Assembly (NCBI GenBank): GCA_023441125.1
Contig: JAEZQV010000165.1
Span: forward strand, 1 to 9,121
Direction: 5' to 3'
Source: Bacillota bacterium
GTDB lineage: Bacteria; Bacillota_C; Negativicutes; Sporomusales; Sporomusaceae
DNA: 9,121 nt
The notes under the pieces are model-generated. The model was not told where the DNA came from and searched no databases. It saw only the letters and a list, made by a program, of their open reading frames with translations. Both the position numbers and the translations under genes were made by a program. Positions 1-6,322 of this stretch are shown in pieces; the stretch's first letter is position 1, and the number at the start of each line of letters is the position of its first letter.

Positions 1-710
1 GCAATATTGACTTTATTTTCCCGGAAACCGGCGAGTCTGTCTATAAAGTGCTGCAGGATCTAAACATGGAAGTAGTCTTCCCGGAGGAACAAAGCTGCTG
101 CGGCAAACCGGTGCTGGGAATGGGCGACCGCGAAACAGCCAAGCGCATTGCGAAGAAAAATATTGAGGTCTTTGAGGCGGCGCAGGCTGACGCGATACTG
201 TCTGCCTGCCCAACCTGTGCGGAAACCTGGCACCAAACTTATGTTGAGTTGTTCGCGGACGAGCCTGACTGGCAGGCCCGGGCTGAAAAAATCGGTCACA
301 AGGTTGCCGAATTCACCAGTTTTGTGGCCAAAGAATATCAAAAATCCGGCCGCCTGACCAAAACCAACGGTCAGACGAAGGTCACCTACCACGATTCCTG
401 CCATATGAAACGCGGGCTTGGCATATATGTTGAACCCCGGCAATTGCTCGCTGCCGCCAAAGGATATGAACTGGTGGAAATGAAAGACTGTGACAAATGT
501 TGTGGTATGGCCGGCGCGTTCGGCGTAAAATATTCTGAACTGTCCATGCCCATACTTAAACAAAAAATCACCAATATCAAAGCCAGTGATGCCGAAGTCA
601 TCGCAGTAGCCTGTCCGGCCTGCATGATGCAGATTCAGGGCGGCTTGGACAAGCAGCTGCCTAATGTAAAAATAAAGCATGTTGCCGATATTCTGGCTGA
701 AAACATCTAA
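1..710 (+). CDS. (Fe-S)-binding protein with two CCG domains, GlcF/LutA/GlpC-like (5' end outside window)
   Basis: This is the C-terminal part of an iron-sulfur electron-transfer subunit. The frame is open from base 3 to the TAA at 708-710; the GTG at 48 is an internal Val, because the residues before it (NIDFIFPETGESVYK) match the conserved lead-in of CCG-domain proteins. Two Cys-rich CCG repeats (PF02754 type) are visible: CCGKP at 96 with CPTC at 207-218, then SCH at 399, CCGMAG at 498 and CPAC at 612-623. This CCG...CxxC pattern binds a [4Fe-4S] cluster in heterodisulfide-reductase-type proteins. The family passes electrons from FAD-linked oxidases of glycolate, lactate or glycerol-3-phosphate. 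The piece YHDSCHMKRGLG followed by EPRQLL resembles GlcF and LutA C-termini. The missing N-terminus would show whether a ferredoxin domain precedes it, so the exact subfamily and symbol cannot be assigned. It is followed by a strong hairpin and is convergent with the next gene. Confidence 0.88.
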   Translation, partial: NIDFIFPETGESVYKVLQDLNMEVVFPEEQSCCGKPVLGMGDRETAKRIAKKNIEVFEAAQADAILSACPTCAETWHQTYVELFADEPDWQARAEKIGHKVAEFTSFVAKEYQKSGRLTKTNGQTKVTYHDSCHMKRGLGIYVEPRQLLAAAKGYELVEMKDCDKCCGMAGAFGVKYSELSMPILKQKITNIKASDAEVIAVACPACMMQIQGGLDKQLPNVKIKHVADILAENI

Positions 711-721
711 CAATAATAAAT

Positions 722-803
722 GCGAGATTGTACCCGTCATTCGCCTGCCGGCGGTTCTAACTGCCGTTATTGCGAATGACAGGAGCAATCTCGCTTCTTT
801 TTT
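722..803 (+). terminator. Long composite hairpin with T-tract after the Fe-S protein gene; REP-like sequence
   Basis: GCGAGATTG at 722-730 pairs perfectly with CAATCTCGC at 786-794, and inside it GTCATTCGC (736-744) pairs perfectly with GCGAATGAC (772-780). A weaker inner pairing joins GGCGGTT (750-756) with AACTGCC (759-765). The stem is followed on the plus strand by TTCTTTTTT (795-803), as in a Rho-independent terminator, starting 11 bases after the stop codon. On the minus strand the hairpin follows the glycosyltransferase gene and is trailed by ATTTATTATTG, so it could act in both directions. At more than 70 nt it is long for a terminator, and its words resemble widely dispersed bacterial repeats (see findings). 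Confidence 0.75.
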
Positions 804-871
804 ATGCCATAGCTTCCAGTCGTAACAATATTTTGTGGAACTAACTTAGCCATATATGGTATGTATCGGAA

Positions 872-2407
872 CTACTCTTTAAGCATAATCATTTTGTCGG
901 CAGATTGATCCACTACTTTAAGCTTTTGCCGCTCGGCTTCCACCAGCAGTTGATAATCGGCCTGCTGGATAATGAAATAGGCTTTGCCCGGCAGGTTAAC
1001 CGCTGCGGCCAAATCCGCTATATTTATTTCCTGCCCATAAAAATCGGTATAATAAGCAAACCCGGGATGCAGGAATTTAATGATATAAACAGGGGATTGG
1101 CCATCATAGCTGGCGGTAAATTTCTCGGCAATATATTTAGCGGTAAAATAGGGGGCTGCCGCCGGGAATAACTGGCTGACGAGCACCAGGGAAAATAATA
1201 CCATGCCGGTTACCTGCGTCCAGAAAACCCTGCCGGTCTGGCGACGCCACATAAATACTATAGTACATAGGGTCATGCTGCCAATTAAAACGGCCAAAAG
1301 CATAAAGCCCGCCGTTACTGGGGGGAGGAATTTTGCCCCGGTGTACATGCCGGCGATAAGGCCGCCGGCCAATAGCGAAAAGGTAATTGCCCAAATTTTA
1401 TGGTGTTCTCTGCTGGCCCAGACCTGGTCGATATACCAGCCGGCAATAAGCGCCAGCGGCGGATACATAGGTAAAATATAGGATACTAGTTTCGTCTGGG
1501 AGATGGAAAAAAAGATAAAAATGAAAACAGCCCATATATTCATAAATAACAGCGGCCTGCTGTGTTCTGGACTGCTCTTAAGCAGGGAAGCCCAAACCGC
1601 TTGCACTAAAATGGCCGTCCACGGAAAGAAACCAAGCACCAGCACCGGCACAAAATAATACCAAACGACTACCTCGGGGTGCTCCGGCGAGGTAAAACGC
1701 GTTATATTATGAAACCCCAGAAAAGTATCAATAAAGGCATTGCCGTGAGTACTGACCATGAATACATACCAAGGCAAAGCCACAAGCGCAAAGAGCGGCA
1801 GCCCCCTGGCCAGCTTCATTTCCAATAGCACGCGCCAGCGATTGGTCACTGCCAAATACAGGAGAATTATGGCGCCCGGAAACAGAAAGCCCACCGGTCC
1901 TTTGGTAAGGGTAGCGAGACCGGTAAAAATATACAGCATGTAATACCTTTTGGTAATAAAACCAAGCAAGGCCAGCGTCAGGCAAAAGGTAAGCGTAATA
2001 TCCGTAACCGCCGCCTTACCAAGATAAAAGTATTCGATACTAGTTGCCAGGATCAAGGCCCCGGCCATGGCCGCGCGTTTATTAAATACTTCCCGCCCCC
2101 ATAAGTACAGGATCAATACGCCGGCTAATGCTAACAGAGCGGAAGGAAACCGGGCCGAAAACTCACTGATGCCAAAAATCTTGAAAGCGGCGGCTACCAA
2201 CCAATAATACAGGGGCGGTTTATCATACCAATACTCGCCGTAAATACGGGGCGAGAGAAACTCGTTATAATTTATCATCTCTTTAGGAGTTTCGGCATAA
2301 ACGGGTTCATCCGGATCCAGTAAAGGAATCATACCCAAATTATAAAACATGATTATAGCAGCAATACATGCCACCAGCCAAAACCTGCTGTCCAGCCGCC
2401 TTACCAT
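872..2407 (-). CDS. ArnT-like glycosyltransferase, GT-C superfamily (PMT_2 family)
   Basis: A 511-residue multi-pass inner-membrane glycosyltransferase that would move a sugar from a polyprenyl-phosphate carrier to a lipid, glycan or protein acceptor on the outer face. After the first membrane helix (about residues 10-25) comes DPDEPVYAE (31-39), with the acidic pair D33/E34 in the first periplasmic loop that is catalytic in GT-C enzymes. Then come YDKPPLYYWL (61-70), SEFSARFPSAL, a second conserved Asp at TDITLT (about 136) and TKGPVG (168-173). HNITRF followed by a Pro-Trp near 262-263 also fits ArnT/PMT_2. The C-terminal third has several more hydrophobic helices and a soluble tail. Length fits the family. 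The ATG at 2405-2407 has GGAGG (2414-2418) six bases upstream, and the gap to the epimerase gene before it is 13 bp, so co-translation is likely. Donor and acceptor cannot be read from sequence; the lipid A aminoarabinose role of ArnT itself should not be assumed. Confidence 0.88.
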   Translation of the reverse strand: MVRRLDSRFWLVACIAAIIMFYNLGMIPLLDPDEPVYAETPKEMINYNEFLSPRIYGEYWYDKPPLYYWLVAAAFKIFGISEFSARFPSALLALAGVLILYLWGREVFNKRAAMAGALILATSIEYFYLGKAAVTDITLTFCLTLALLGFITKRYYMLYIFTGLATLTKGPVGFLFPGAIILLYLAVTNRWRVLLEMKLARGLPLFALVALPWYVFMVSTHGNAFIDTFLGFHNITRFTSPEHPEVVVWYYFVPVLVLGFFPWTAILVQAVWASLLKSSPEHSRPLLFMNIWAVFIFIFFSISQTKLVSYILPMYPPLALIAGWYIDQVWASREHHKIWAITFSLLAGGLIAGMYTGAKFLPPVTAGFMLLAVLIGSMTLCTIVFMWRRQTGRVFWTQVTGMVLFSLVLVSQLFPAAAPYFTAKYIAEKFTASYDGQSPVYIIKFLHPGFAYYTDFYGQEINIADLAAAVNLPGKAYFIIQQADYQLLVEAERQKLKVVDQSADKMIMLKE

Positions 2408-2420
2408 AACTAACCTCCAA

Positions 2421-3347
2421 TTATGTTGCTGTGTTTAAAGCTCGATAGGTTCTCTGCAACCCTGCCGGCAATGGCATGCGGGGTTGCCAGTCAAGGTTTG
2501 CCAGCGCCGCCCGGTTTGACAACATGGAATGATAAATATCACCGTCTCTGGCCGGCAACAGGCTCTTGGTAACCTGTTTACCTGATGACGCGACCAGTAT
2601 TTCAACCAGATCATTGACACTAGTCTGTGTCTGCGTACTTATGTTATATACAGCGTTGGCTGCCGGCTGCGGCGCGATAATTGCCTGGCAATTGGCTTCA
2701 GCCACATCACCGACATAGATAAAATCGCGCGTTTGCCCCCCGTCCCCAAAAATGCTAATCGGCTGGTTATGCGCAATCTTTTGGGTAAAGATGCTGACTA
2801 CCCCGCCTTCACCGCCATTCCCCTGCCGTTCACCATACACATTGGCATACCGCAAAACAATAGAATTTAACCCGTGAATCTCTTTATATAAAGTAAGATA
2901 TTTTTCACCGGTACATTTGGTAAGCCCGTAAAAAGATCCCGGCTGCAGCGGTGTATTCTCAGGGATTGGCAGCGTAGGCGCATCTCCGTACACAGCCGCG
3001 CTGGACGAAAAGACAACCCGCTTTACACCTGCTTTCCGGCTGGCCTCCAGTACCTTGACCAGGCCCAACAGATTTACCCGGCAGTCAACATCGGGGTGGC
3101 TGATGGAATAAGGTACCGCCGTCTGCGCGGCCAGATGCACAACATAGTCAAACTTTTCCCGGGCCAACAGTGCAAGCAGCCGGTCATCCAAAATATCCAT
3201 CTCTAGCAAACGGGCCTGGTTATTGACATTAGAGCGCAAACCCGAACTTAAGTTATCCACTACAACTACCGTCCAGCCTCTTGCCACCATTTTGTCAACC
3301 GTATGCGATCCGATAAAACCGGCGCCGCCAGTCACTAATACTTTCAT
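2421..3347 (-). CDS. NAD-dependent epimerase/dehydratase, extended SDR family (UDP-sugar 4-epimerase-like)
   Basis: An extended short-chain dehydrogenase of 308 residues acting on nucleotide sugars. The Rossmann motif GGAGFIG is at residues 7-13, and the acidic residue after strand two (VVVDNLSSG, D31) indicates NAD rather than NADP. HLAAQTAVPYS follows, then the SSSAAVYG strand that supplies the catalytic Ser/Thr, and YGLTK with the Tyr-xxx-Lys pair at about 140/144. GDGGQTRDFIYVGDVAEA is the usual substrate-binding loop of GalE and related epimerases. The frame stays open to a GTG at 3354-3356, but AAGGGTGG (3353-3360) overlaps that codon and sits five bases before the ATG at 3345-3347, so I start at the ATG. 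Substrate (UDP-Glc, UDP-GlcNAc, a uronate or other) is not decidable. As the middle gene of a deacetylase-epimerase-transferase cassette, it probably makes the sugar donor for the other two. Confidence 0.88.
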   Translation of the reverse strand: MKVLVTGGAGFIGSHTVDKMVARGWTVVVVDNLSSGLRSNVNNQARLLEMDILDDRLLALLAREKFDYVVHLAAQTAVPYSISHPDVDCRVNLLGLVKVLEASRKAGVKRVVFSSSAAVYGDAPTLPIPENTPLQPGSFYGLTKCTGEKYLTLYKEIHGLNSIVLRYANVYGERQGNGGEGGVVSIFTQKIAHNQPISIFGDGGQTRDFIYVGDVAEANCQAIIAPQPAANAVYNISTQTQTSVNDLVEILVASSGKQVTKSLLPARDGDIYHSMLSNRAALANLDWQPRMPLPAGLQRTYRALNTAT

Positions 3348-3352
3348 CACAA

Positions 3353-3360
3353 CCACCCTT
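3353..3360 (-). promoter_or_regulatory. Ribosome binding site deciding the epimerase start
   Basis: Read on the minus strand, AAGGGTGG lies five bases before the ATG at 3345-3347. It covers part of the alternative GTG (3354-3356) and touches the stop codon of the upstream deacetylase gene (3360-3362). This placement favours the ATG and suggests translational coupling. Confidence 0.55.
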
Positions 3361-4214
3361 TATTTCTTATTGATCCGGGCAAAGGATACAAGCTCAATCT
3401 GCCGTTCTTGGAGACATGCAGCCACTTGCCGGCTGGTTACAGCGGCTAACTCCTGCTGCCAGTGATACCCCCAGCCAAAAGTCTGGCTTAAAATAGCGTC
3501 ACTCTGTCCCGGATGAACCATAATTTCCGTTAAACCATCAGGCAGGCTGGCAATTATTCTAAGCAATAGCTTTGCGTCCATACTTCCGCCTGCCAACATT
3601 CCGTAAAAATGGCCAGGGACGAAAAGGCCGGCACGGCGGGCTTTCCGTCTGGCCACCTCAGCCAAAAGGCTAAGTCCGGTACGGCCGATGACCCTGCCGG
3701 CCGTTGCGCTGAATCCGCCCCAGAACAAGAGCGGCTCTGCCGGAATCCGCATTGCCGGAATAGAAAACTGTTTGGCAATATCAAGCACAACATCAATAAT
3801 TCCCGGTACCACATGCATATGCTGATGACTGTCCAGGTGAGTGACCGGAATCCCCGCGGCCAATACCTGTTGTACCTGCGCAGTCAGTTCATATCTTATA
3901 TCCGCAAGCTGAACTTTTGCAGTGCAGAGCTTCTGCAAAAAGGCCGGATAACTGGCACAAAATAATCCGTCGTTATCGACCAGCGAGGCGATTTTGCCCG
4001 GGTCAGAGACCGGCTGTCCACCGACCAGCGTAAGATGAACCCCAATACCCAAACGCGGGTGTCCGGCCGCCAAAGCAGCGGCCTGTTCAAAAGCGGGTCC
4101 GCCGGGCATTAGCGTGGTGCTGGTTATACACCCTTTAGTATGCCCTTCAATAATTCCAAGATTAATGTTCTCATGCAAGCCAAAATCATCGGCATTAATA
4201 ATCAATAGTTTCAT
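3360..4214 (-). CDS. ChbG/YdjC-family carbohydrate deacetylase (HpnK-like)
   Basis: A 284-residue metal-dependent deacetylase of the YdjC/ChbG fold, which removes acetyl groups from N-acetylated sugars (ChbG acts on chitooligosaccharides). It opens with MKLLIINADDFGLHENIN, whose NADDFG (residues 7-12) carries the metal-binding Asp. GVHLTL holds His60; THLDSHQHMH (125-134) supplies further metal and catalytic His residues; IMVHPG near the C-terminus is the last family signature. All expected motifs are intact and the length is typical. No signal peptide or membrane helix is seen, so it should be cytoplasmic. ATG at 4212-4214 has GAGGT (4221-4225) six bases upstream. It is the first gene of the three-gene cassette, so its substrate may be an N-acetylhexosamine on a nucleotide or lipid carrier. 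The hopanoid-linked name HpnK is used for close homologues, but no hopanoid genes are seen here. Confidence 0.88.
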   Translation of the reverse strand: MKLLIINADDFGLHENINLGIIEGHTKGCITSTTLMPGGPAFEQAAALAAGHPRLGIGVHLTLVGGQPVSDPGKIASLVDNDGLFCASYPAFLQKLCTAKVQLADIRYELTAQVQQVLAAGIPVTHLDSHQHMHVVPGIIDVVLDIAKQFSIPAMRIPAEPLLFWGGFSATAGRVIGRTGLSLLAEVARRKARRAGLFVPGHFYGMLAGGSMDAKLLLRIIASLPDGLTEIMVHPGQSDAILSQTFGWGYHWQQELAAVTSRQVAACLQERQIELVSFARINKK

Positions 4215-4259
4215 AATATTACCTCAAAAGTATTTTCATGATGGGGCAAAAAATCCCTG

Positions 4260-4289
4260 GTATGACTTGATAGGTGATTTCTGATACTA
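4260..4289 (+). promoter_or_regulatory. Possible promoter of the small repeat protein, forespore sigma-like
   Basis: GTATG at 4260-4264 and GATACTA at 4283-4289 are 18 bases apart. They resemble the -35 and -10 elements of forespore sigma G/F promoters (G[A/T]ATA and CATxxTA), with one mismatch in each. Transcription would start near 4296, about 37 bases before the ATG. A competing reading is a vegetative promoter with TTGATA (4267-4272) and TAATAT (4288-4293), but its 15-base spacing is short. Neither is proven. Confidence 0.3.
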
Positions 4290-4292
4290 ATA

Positions 4293-4308
4293 TTGGTCGT
4301 AGGACCAA
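4293..4308. repeat. Short inverted repeat in the divergent intergenic region
   Basis: TTGGTC (4293-4298) and GACCAA (4303-4308) form a perfect 6-bp inverted repeat around GTAG. It lies between the divergent deacetylase and small-protein genes, just after the candidate promoter and 10 bases before the plus-strand ribosome binding site. It could be an operator or a 5' leader hairpin. Only the symmetry is seen. Confidence 0.4.
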
Positions 4309-4332
4309 ATAAAAAACAGGGAGGTAATAGCT

Positions 4333-4650
4333 ATGACACAATCTAAACAATCTTCACAATCCAAGCAGGCAGCAAGCAAAAATGAATATGGTACCTTAAC
4401 TGCTAAAATGGATGCTAACAACGATTACTCCAGCCAAACCGCCGGCAGTGCCGCTACTTCCGGCACCTCCGCCGCTTCCTCGACGACTTCCAGTTCAACC
4501 GCTGCTTCAGCGAATCTGAGCGAGTTGAGCAAACTGGCCAACCAGTCGCAGACTGGCAGCGCCACTTCTGCTACCAACTCCAAAAGCGCCCAGGCCAACC
4601 AAACGTTAACGGCCAAATATGATGCGAACGGCGACTATAGCGCCGAATAG
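4333..4650 (+). CDS. Small Ser/Ala/Thr-rich disordered protein with a duplicated motif, no recognised family
   Basis: A 105-residue hydrophilic protein that I do not recognise. Its reality is supported by a strong ribosome binding site (AGGGAGGT, 4318-4325, eight bases from GGAGG to ATG), its isolated divergent position and a hairpin just after the stop. Only 12 amino acid types occur: Cys, Trp, Phe, His, Pro, Val, Ile and Arg are absent. Ser, Ala and Thr make up 58 of 105 residues. There is no signal peptide or membrane segment. A 13-residue motif occurs twice, TLTAKMDANNDYS at 21-33 and TLTAKYDANGDYS at 91-103, identical at 11 positions and flanking a low-complexity Ser/Thr/Ala/Gln core. 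The composition and the two-motif layout recall gamma-type small acid-soluble spore proteins (amino acid stores in the forespore), and DAN(N/G)D recalls the first half of an EF-hand loop. Both are inferences; homology is not shown. Confidence 0.75.
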   Translation: MTQSKQSSQSKQAASKNEYGTLTAKMDANNDYSSQTAGSAATSGTSAASSTTSSSTAASANLSELSKLANQSQTGSATSATNSKSAQANQTLTAKYDANGDYSAE

Positions 4651-4664
4651 CAGCAAAAATCACG

Positions 4665-4700
4665 TGCGGCGCCGGACTCATTTGAGTTTCCGGCGCCGCA
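4665..4700 (-). terminator. GC-rich hairpin between the small gene and folE2
   Basis: TGCGGCGCCGGA (4665-4676) and TCCGGCGCCGCA (4689-4700) are perfect 12-bp arms, with a small inner CTC/GAG pairing. On the plus strand no T-run follows (GTATTATCTT), but on the minus strand the stem is trailed by CGTGATTTTTG. It therefore fits a terminator for the folE2 operon better, though it begins only 15 bases after the plus-strand stop and may serve both genes. Confidence 0.6.
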
Positions 4701-4711
4701 GTATTATCTTA

Positions 4712-4754
4712 CAGAAAGATATGCTTTCTGCCCGCTAAGGGCCAGACGGCCTTA
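4712..4754. repeat. Two further small inverted repeats downstream of folE2
   Basis: CAGAAAG (4712-4718) pairs with CTTTCTG (4724-4730) around a five-base loop. TAAG plus GCC (4736-4743, with one bulged G) pairs with GGCCTTA (4748-4754) around AGAC. With the GC-rich hairpin to their left they make three stem-loops in a row in the folE2 3' region. No T-tract follows either one, so a role in mRNA 3' stability is as likely as termination. Confidence 0.4.
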
Positions 4755-4785
4755 TGCCAAAGTCGCGGCACAAAGCGCGTTTGCC

Positions 4786-5604
4786 TCAGCGTTCTACGAC
4801 TTCAACATGCGCGGCGTACGCACTATGGTTGTGAATGGATTCGTAATTCTCACACTCGATTTCAAACCACCGCACACCGTCTATCTTACGCAAAACCAAT
4901 ACCAGATCCCGGAGCACATCCTCAACAAACTTCGGGTTCTCATACGCCTTTTCAGTAACGTGCTTTTCATCTTCACGCTTTAAGAGAGGATAGACCTGGC
5001 AGCTCCCCTGCTGCTCCATCATTTCCGCCAAATCCTCAATCCAGATAAAACGGCCGGGCTGTTGCTTTATTTTAGCGCGCATGATACCCCGCTGATTATG
5101 GGCGCCATACTGGGATATCTCCTTACTGCAGGGACAAAGCGACGTAAACGGTACTGTAATACCAAACATAAAGTCCAGATGTTCCCCCTGAACCAGACTG
5201 CCGGAAAATACGCAGTCATAATCCAGCATGCTTTTTAAACCGCTCACCGGCGCCATCTTTTCAATAAAATATTTAAAATGAATATCAATATGGGCACGTT
5301 TGGCTTGCAGGCGGTCAATCGTATCTGTCAGCATGAATTCGATTTCCCGATAGGATACCGGTTTTTGGCTCCAATCACTAAGTATTTCAATAAAGCGGCT
5401 CATATGCGTGCCTTTGAACTCCTGGGGCAAATCAACCGTCAGTTTAATTTTAGCTAACACTGTCTGAAAGGAGCCACTTTTGGTTTTTATCAAAAACGGT
5501 AAGTGAACATCACTAACCCCGACCTTCTGAATGGCAATACCACGTTCGTCACAGCTGTTTTGAACATCCTTAATATTGTTGCGTCCTTGCGTCATTTGCC
5601 TCAT
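4786..5604 (-). CDS. folE2: GTP cyclohydrolase FolE2 (type IB)
   Basis: This enzyme opens the ring of GTP to give 7,8-dihydroneopterin triphosphate and formate, the first step shared by folate and by queuosine/preQ0 synthesis. The 272-residue protein has the family marks of GCYH-IB: GTHMSRF near residue 65, then VPFTSLCPCSKEIS with the catalytic Cys of the CPC motif at about 157, AHNQRG just after it, ENPKFVEDVLRD near 222-233 and ESIHNHSA near the C-terminus. Unlike zinc-only FolE, this type can use other metals and often sits in queuosine or zinc-starvation loci. It follows queC directly, which points to the queuosine pathway. A GTG at 5611-5613 extends the frame by three codons, but AGGAG (5613-5617) overlaps it and lies eight bases from the ATG at 5602-5604, so that ATG is chosen; one base then separates it from the queC stop. 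Confidence 0.95.
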   Translation of the reverse strand: MRQMTQGRNNIKDVQNSCDERGIAIQKVGVSDVHLPFLIKTKSGSFQTVLAKIKLTVDLPQEFKGTHMSRFIEILSDWSQKPVSYREIEFMLTDTIDRLQAKRAHIDIHFKYFIEKMAPVSGLKSMLDYDCVFSGSLVQGEHLDFMFGITVPFTSLCPCSKEISQYGAHNQRGIMRAKIKQQPGRFIWIEDLAEMMEQQGSCQVYPLLKREDEKHVTEKAYENPKFVEDVLRDLVLVLRKIDGVRWFEIECENYESIHNHSAYAAHVEVVER

Positions 5605-5605
5605 A

Positions 5606-6292
5606 TTATTCACTCCTAGTATGATACAAAATAGGGTCAGTCAGTCCTGCCTCGGCAAATCCCTTAAGACGCAAAAGACAGCTGTCACATTGTCCACAAG
5701 CGGCATCAAGACCGTTATAGCAGCTTGTAGTCAAATGAAGCGGTGCAGCCAGCTTATTCCCCAATAACACAATATCTTTTTTGGTCAGGCTTATCAGCGG
5801 CGTTTCAATAACAATCGTACGGCCATCCGCAGTAGTTGCTTTGGTAGCATAATTAGCCAGTTGCTGAAACATAGCGATAAATTCGGGGCGACAATCGGGA
5901 TAACCGGAATAATCCAGGGCATTAACGCCAATATACACACGATCGGCGCCGGTCACTTCGGCATACCCCAGAGCATAACTTAAAAAAATCAGATTTCGGG
6001 CAGGAACATAAGTGATTGGTATTTCGGCAGCAGCTACATGTCCTTCCGGCACAGCCAGTTCTAGATCAGTCAGCGCACTACCACCAATGGCTTCCATATT
6101 TGTTTCAATAACCAGATGGCGGCTAACATCATAATACTTGGCTATATTGGCCGCCGCCATAAGTTCTTTCTTATGCCGCTGATGATAGTTAAAACTAATC
6201 GGCAACAGTTCATACCCCTCGCTCTTGGCTGCAGCCATACACACAGTAGAGTCCAGCCCACCGGACAACAGCACAACTGCCTTTTTATTCAT
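5606..6292 (-). CDS. queC: 7-cyano-7-deazaguanine (preQ0) synthase QueC
   Basis: QueC converts 7-carboxy-7-deazaguanine, ammonia and ATP to preQ0, the precursor of queuosine in the tRNA wobble position. The 228-residue cytoplasmic protein shows the ATP pyrophosphatase loop SGGLDST (10-16), the substrate-region motifs YVPARN (95-100) and GVNALDYSGYPDCRPEF (122-138), and the zinc-binding cysteines C191, C199, C202 and C205 in SCYNGLDAACGQCDSC. All key residues are present and length is normal. ATG at 6290-6292 is preceded by AAGGGGAG with about five bases of spacing. The stop codon is one base from the folE2 ATG, so the two are certainly cotranscribed. Only 30 bases separate it from the HD-GYP gene upstream, and I see no preQ1 riboswitch in that gap. 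QueD and QueE must be elsewhere. Confidence 0.96.
   Translation of the reverse strand: MNKKAVVLLSGGLDSTVCMAAAKSEGYELLPISFNYHQRHKKELMAAANIAKYYDVSRHLVIETNMEAIGGSALTDLELAVPEGHVAAAEIPITYVPARNLIFLSYALGYAEVTGADRVYIGVNALDYSGYPDCRPEFIAMFQQLANYATKATTADGRTIVIETPLISLTKKDIVLLGNKLAAPLHLTTSCYNGLDAACGQCDSCLLRLKGFAEAGLTDPILYHTRSE
5613..5617 (-). promoter_or_regulatory. Ribosome binding site deciding the folE2 start
   Basis: AGGAG on the minus strand, eight bases before the ATG at 5602-5604, lies inside the last codons of queC. It overlaps the in-frame GTG at 5611-5613, which therefore cannot use it. Confidence 0.7.
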
Positions 6293-6322
6293 AGGCGCTC
6301 CCCTTATCTAATCATTAATATT

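Noticed and set aside
60..788. Open frame of 242 residues on the minus strand opposite the Fe-S protein gene
   Set aside because: It runs through the terminator hairpin and lies antisense to a gene with clear CCG motifs; the translation has no recognisable domain and is a codon-bias shadow.
850..859. Perfect palindrome CCATATATGG between the hairpin and the glycosyltransferase stop
   Set aside because: It is short, AT-rich and at a 3' end; no bacterial operator family is recognised and chance is a sufficient explanation.
4425..4616. Minus-strand open frame opposite the small Ser-rich gene
   Set aside because: Its Leu/Val/Ala/Glu-rich translation simply mirrors the repetitive Ser/Ala/Thr codons of the plus strand; it has no ribosome binding site.
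4333..4650. Dockerin or full EF-hand call for the small protein because of DANGD/DANND
   Set aside because: Only the first half of a calcium loop is matched; the conserved Gly at position 6 and the Glu/Asp at position 12 are missing.
6293..6322. preQ1 riboswitch upstream of queC
   Set aside because: The gap is only 30 bases, mostly occupied by the ribosome binding site, and no preQ1-type pseudoknot sequence is seen there or in 7406-7518.
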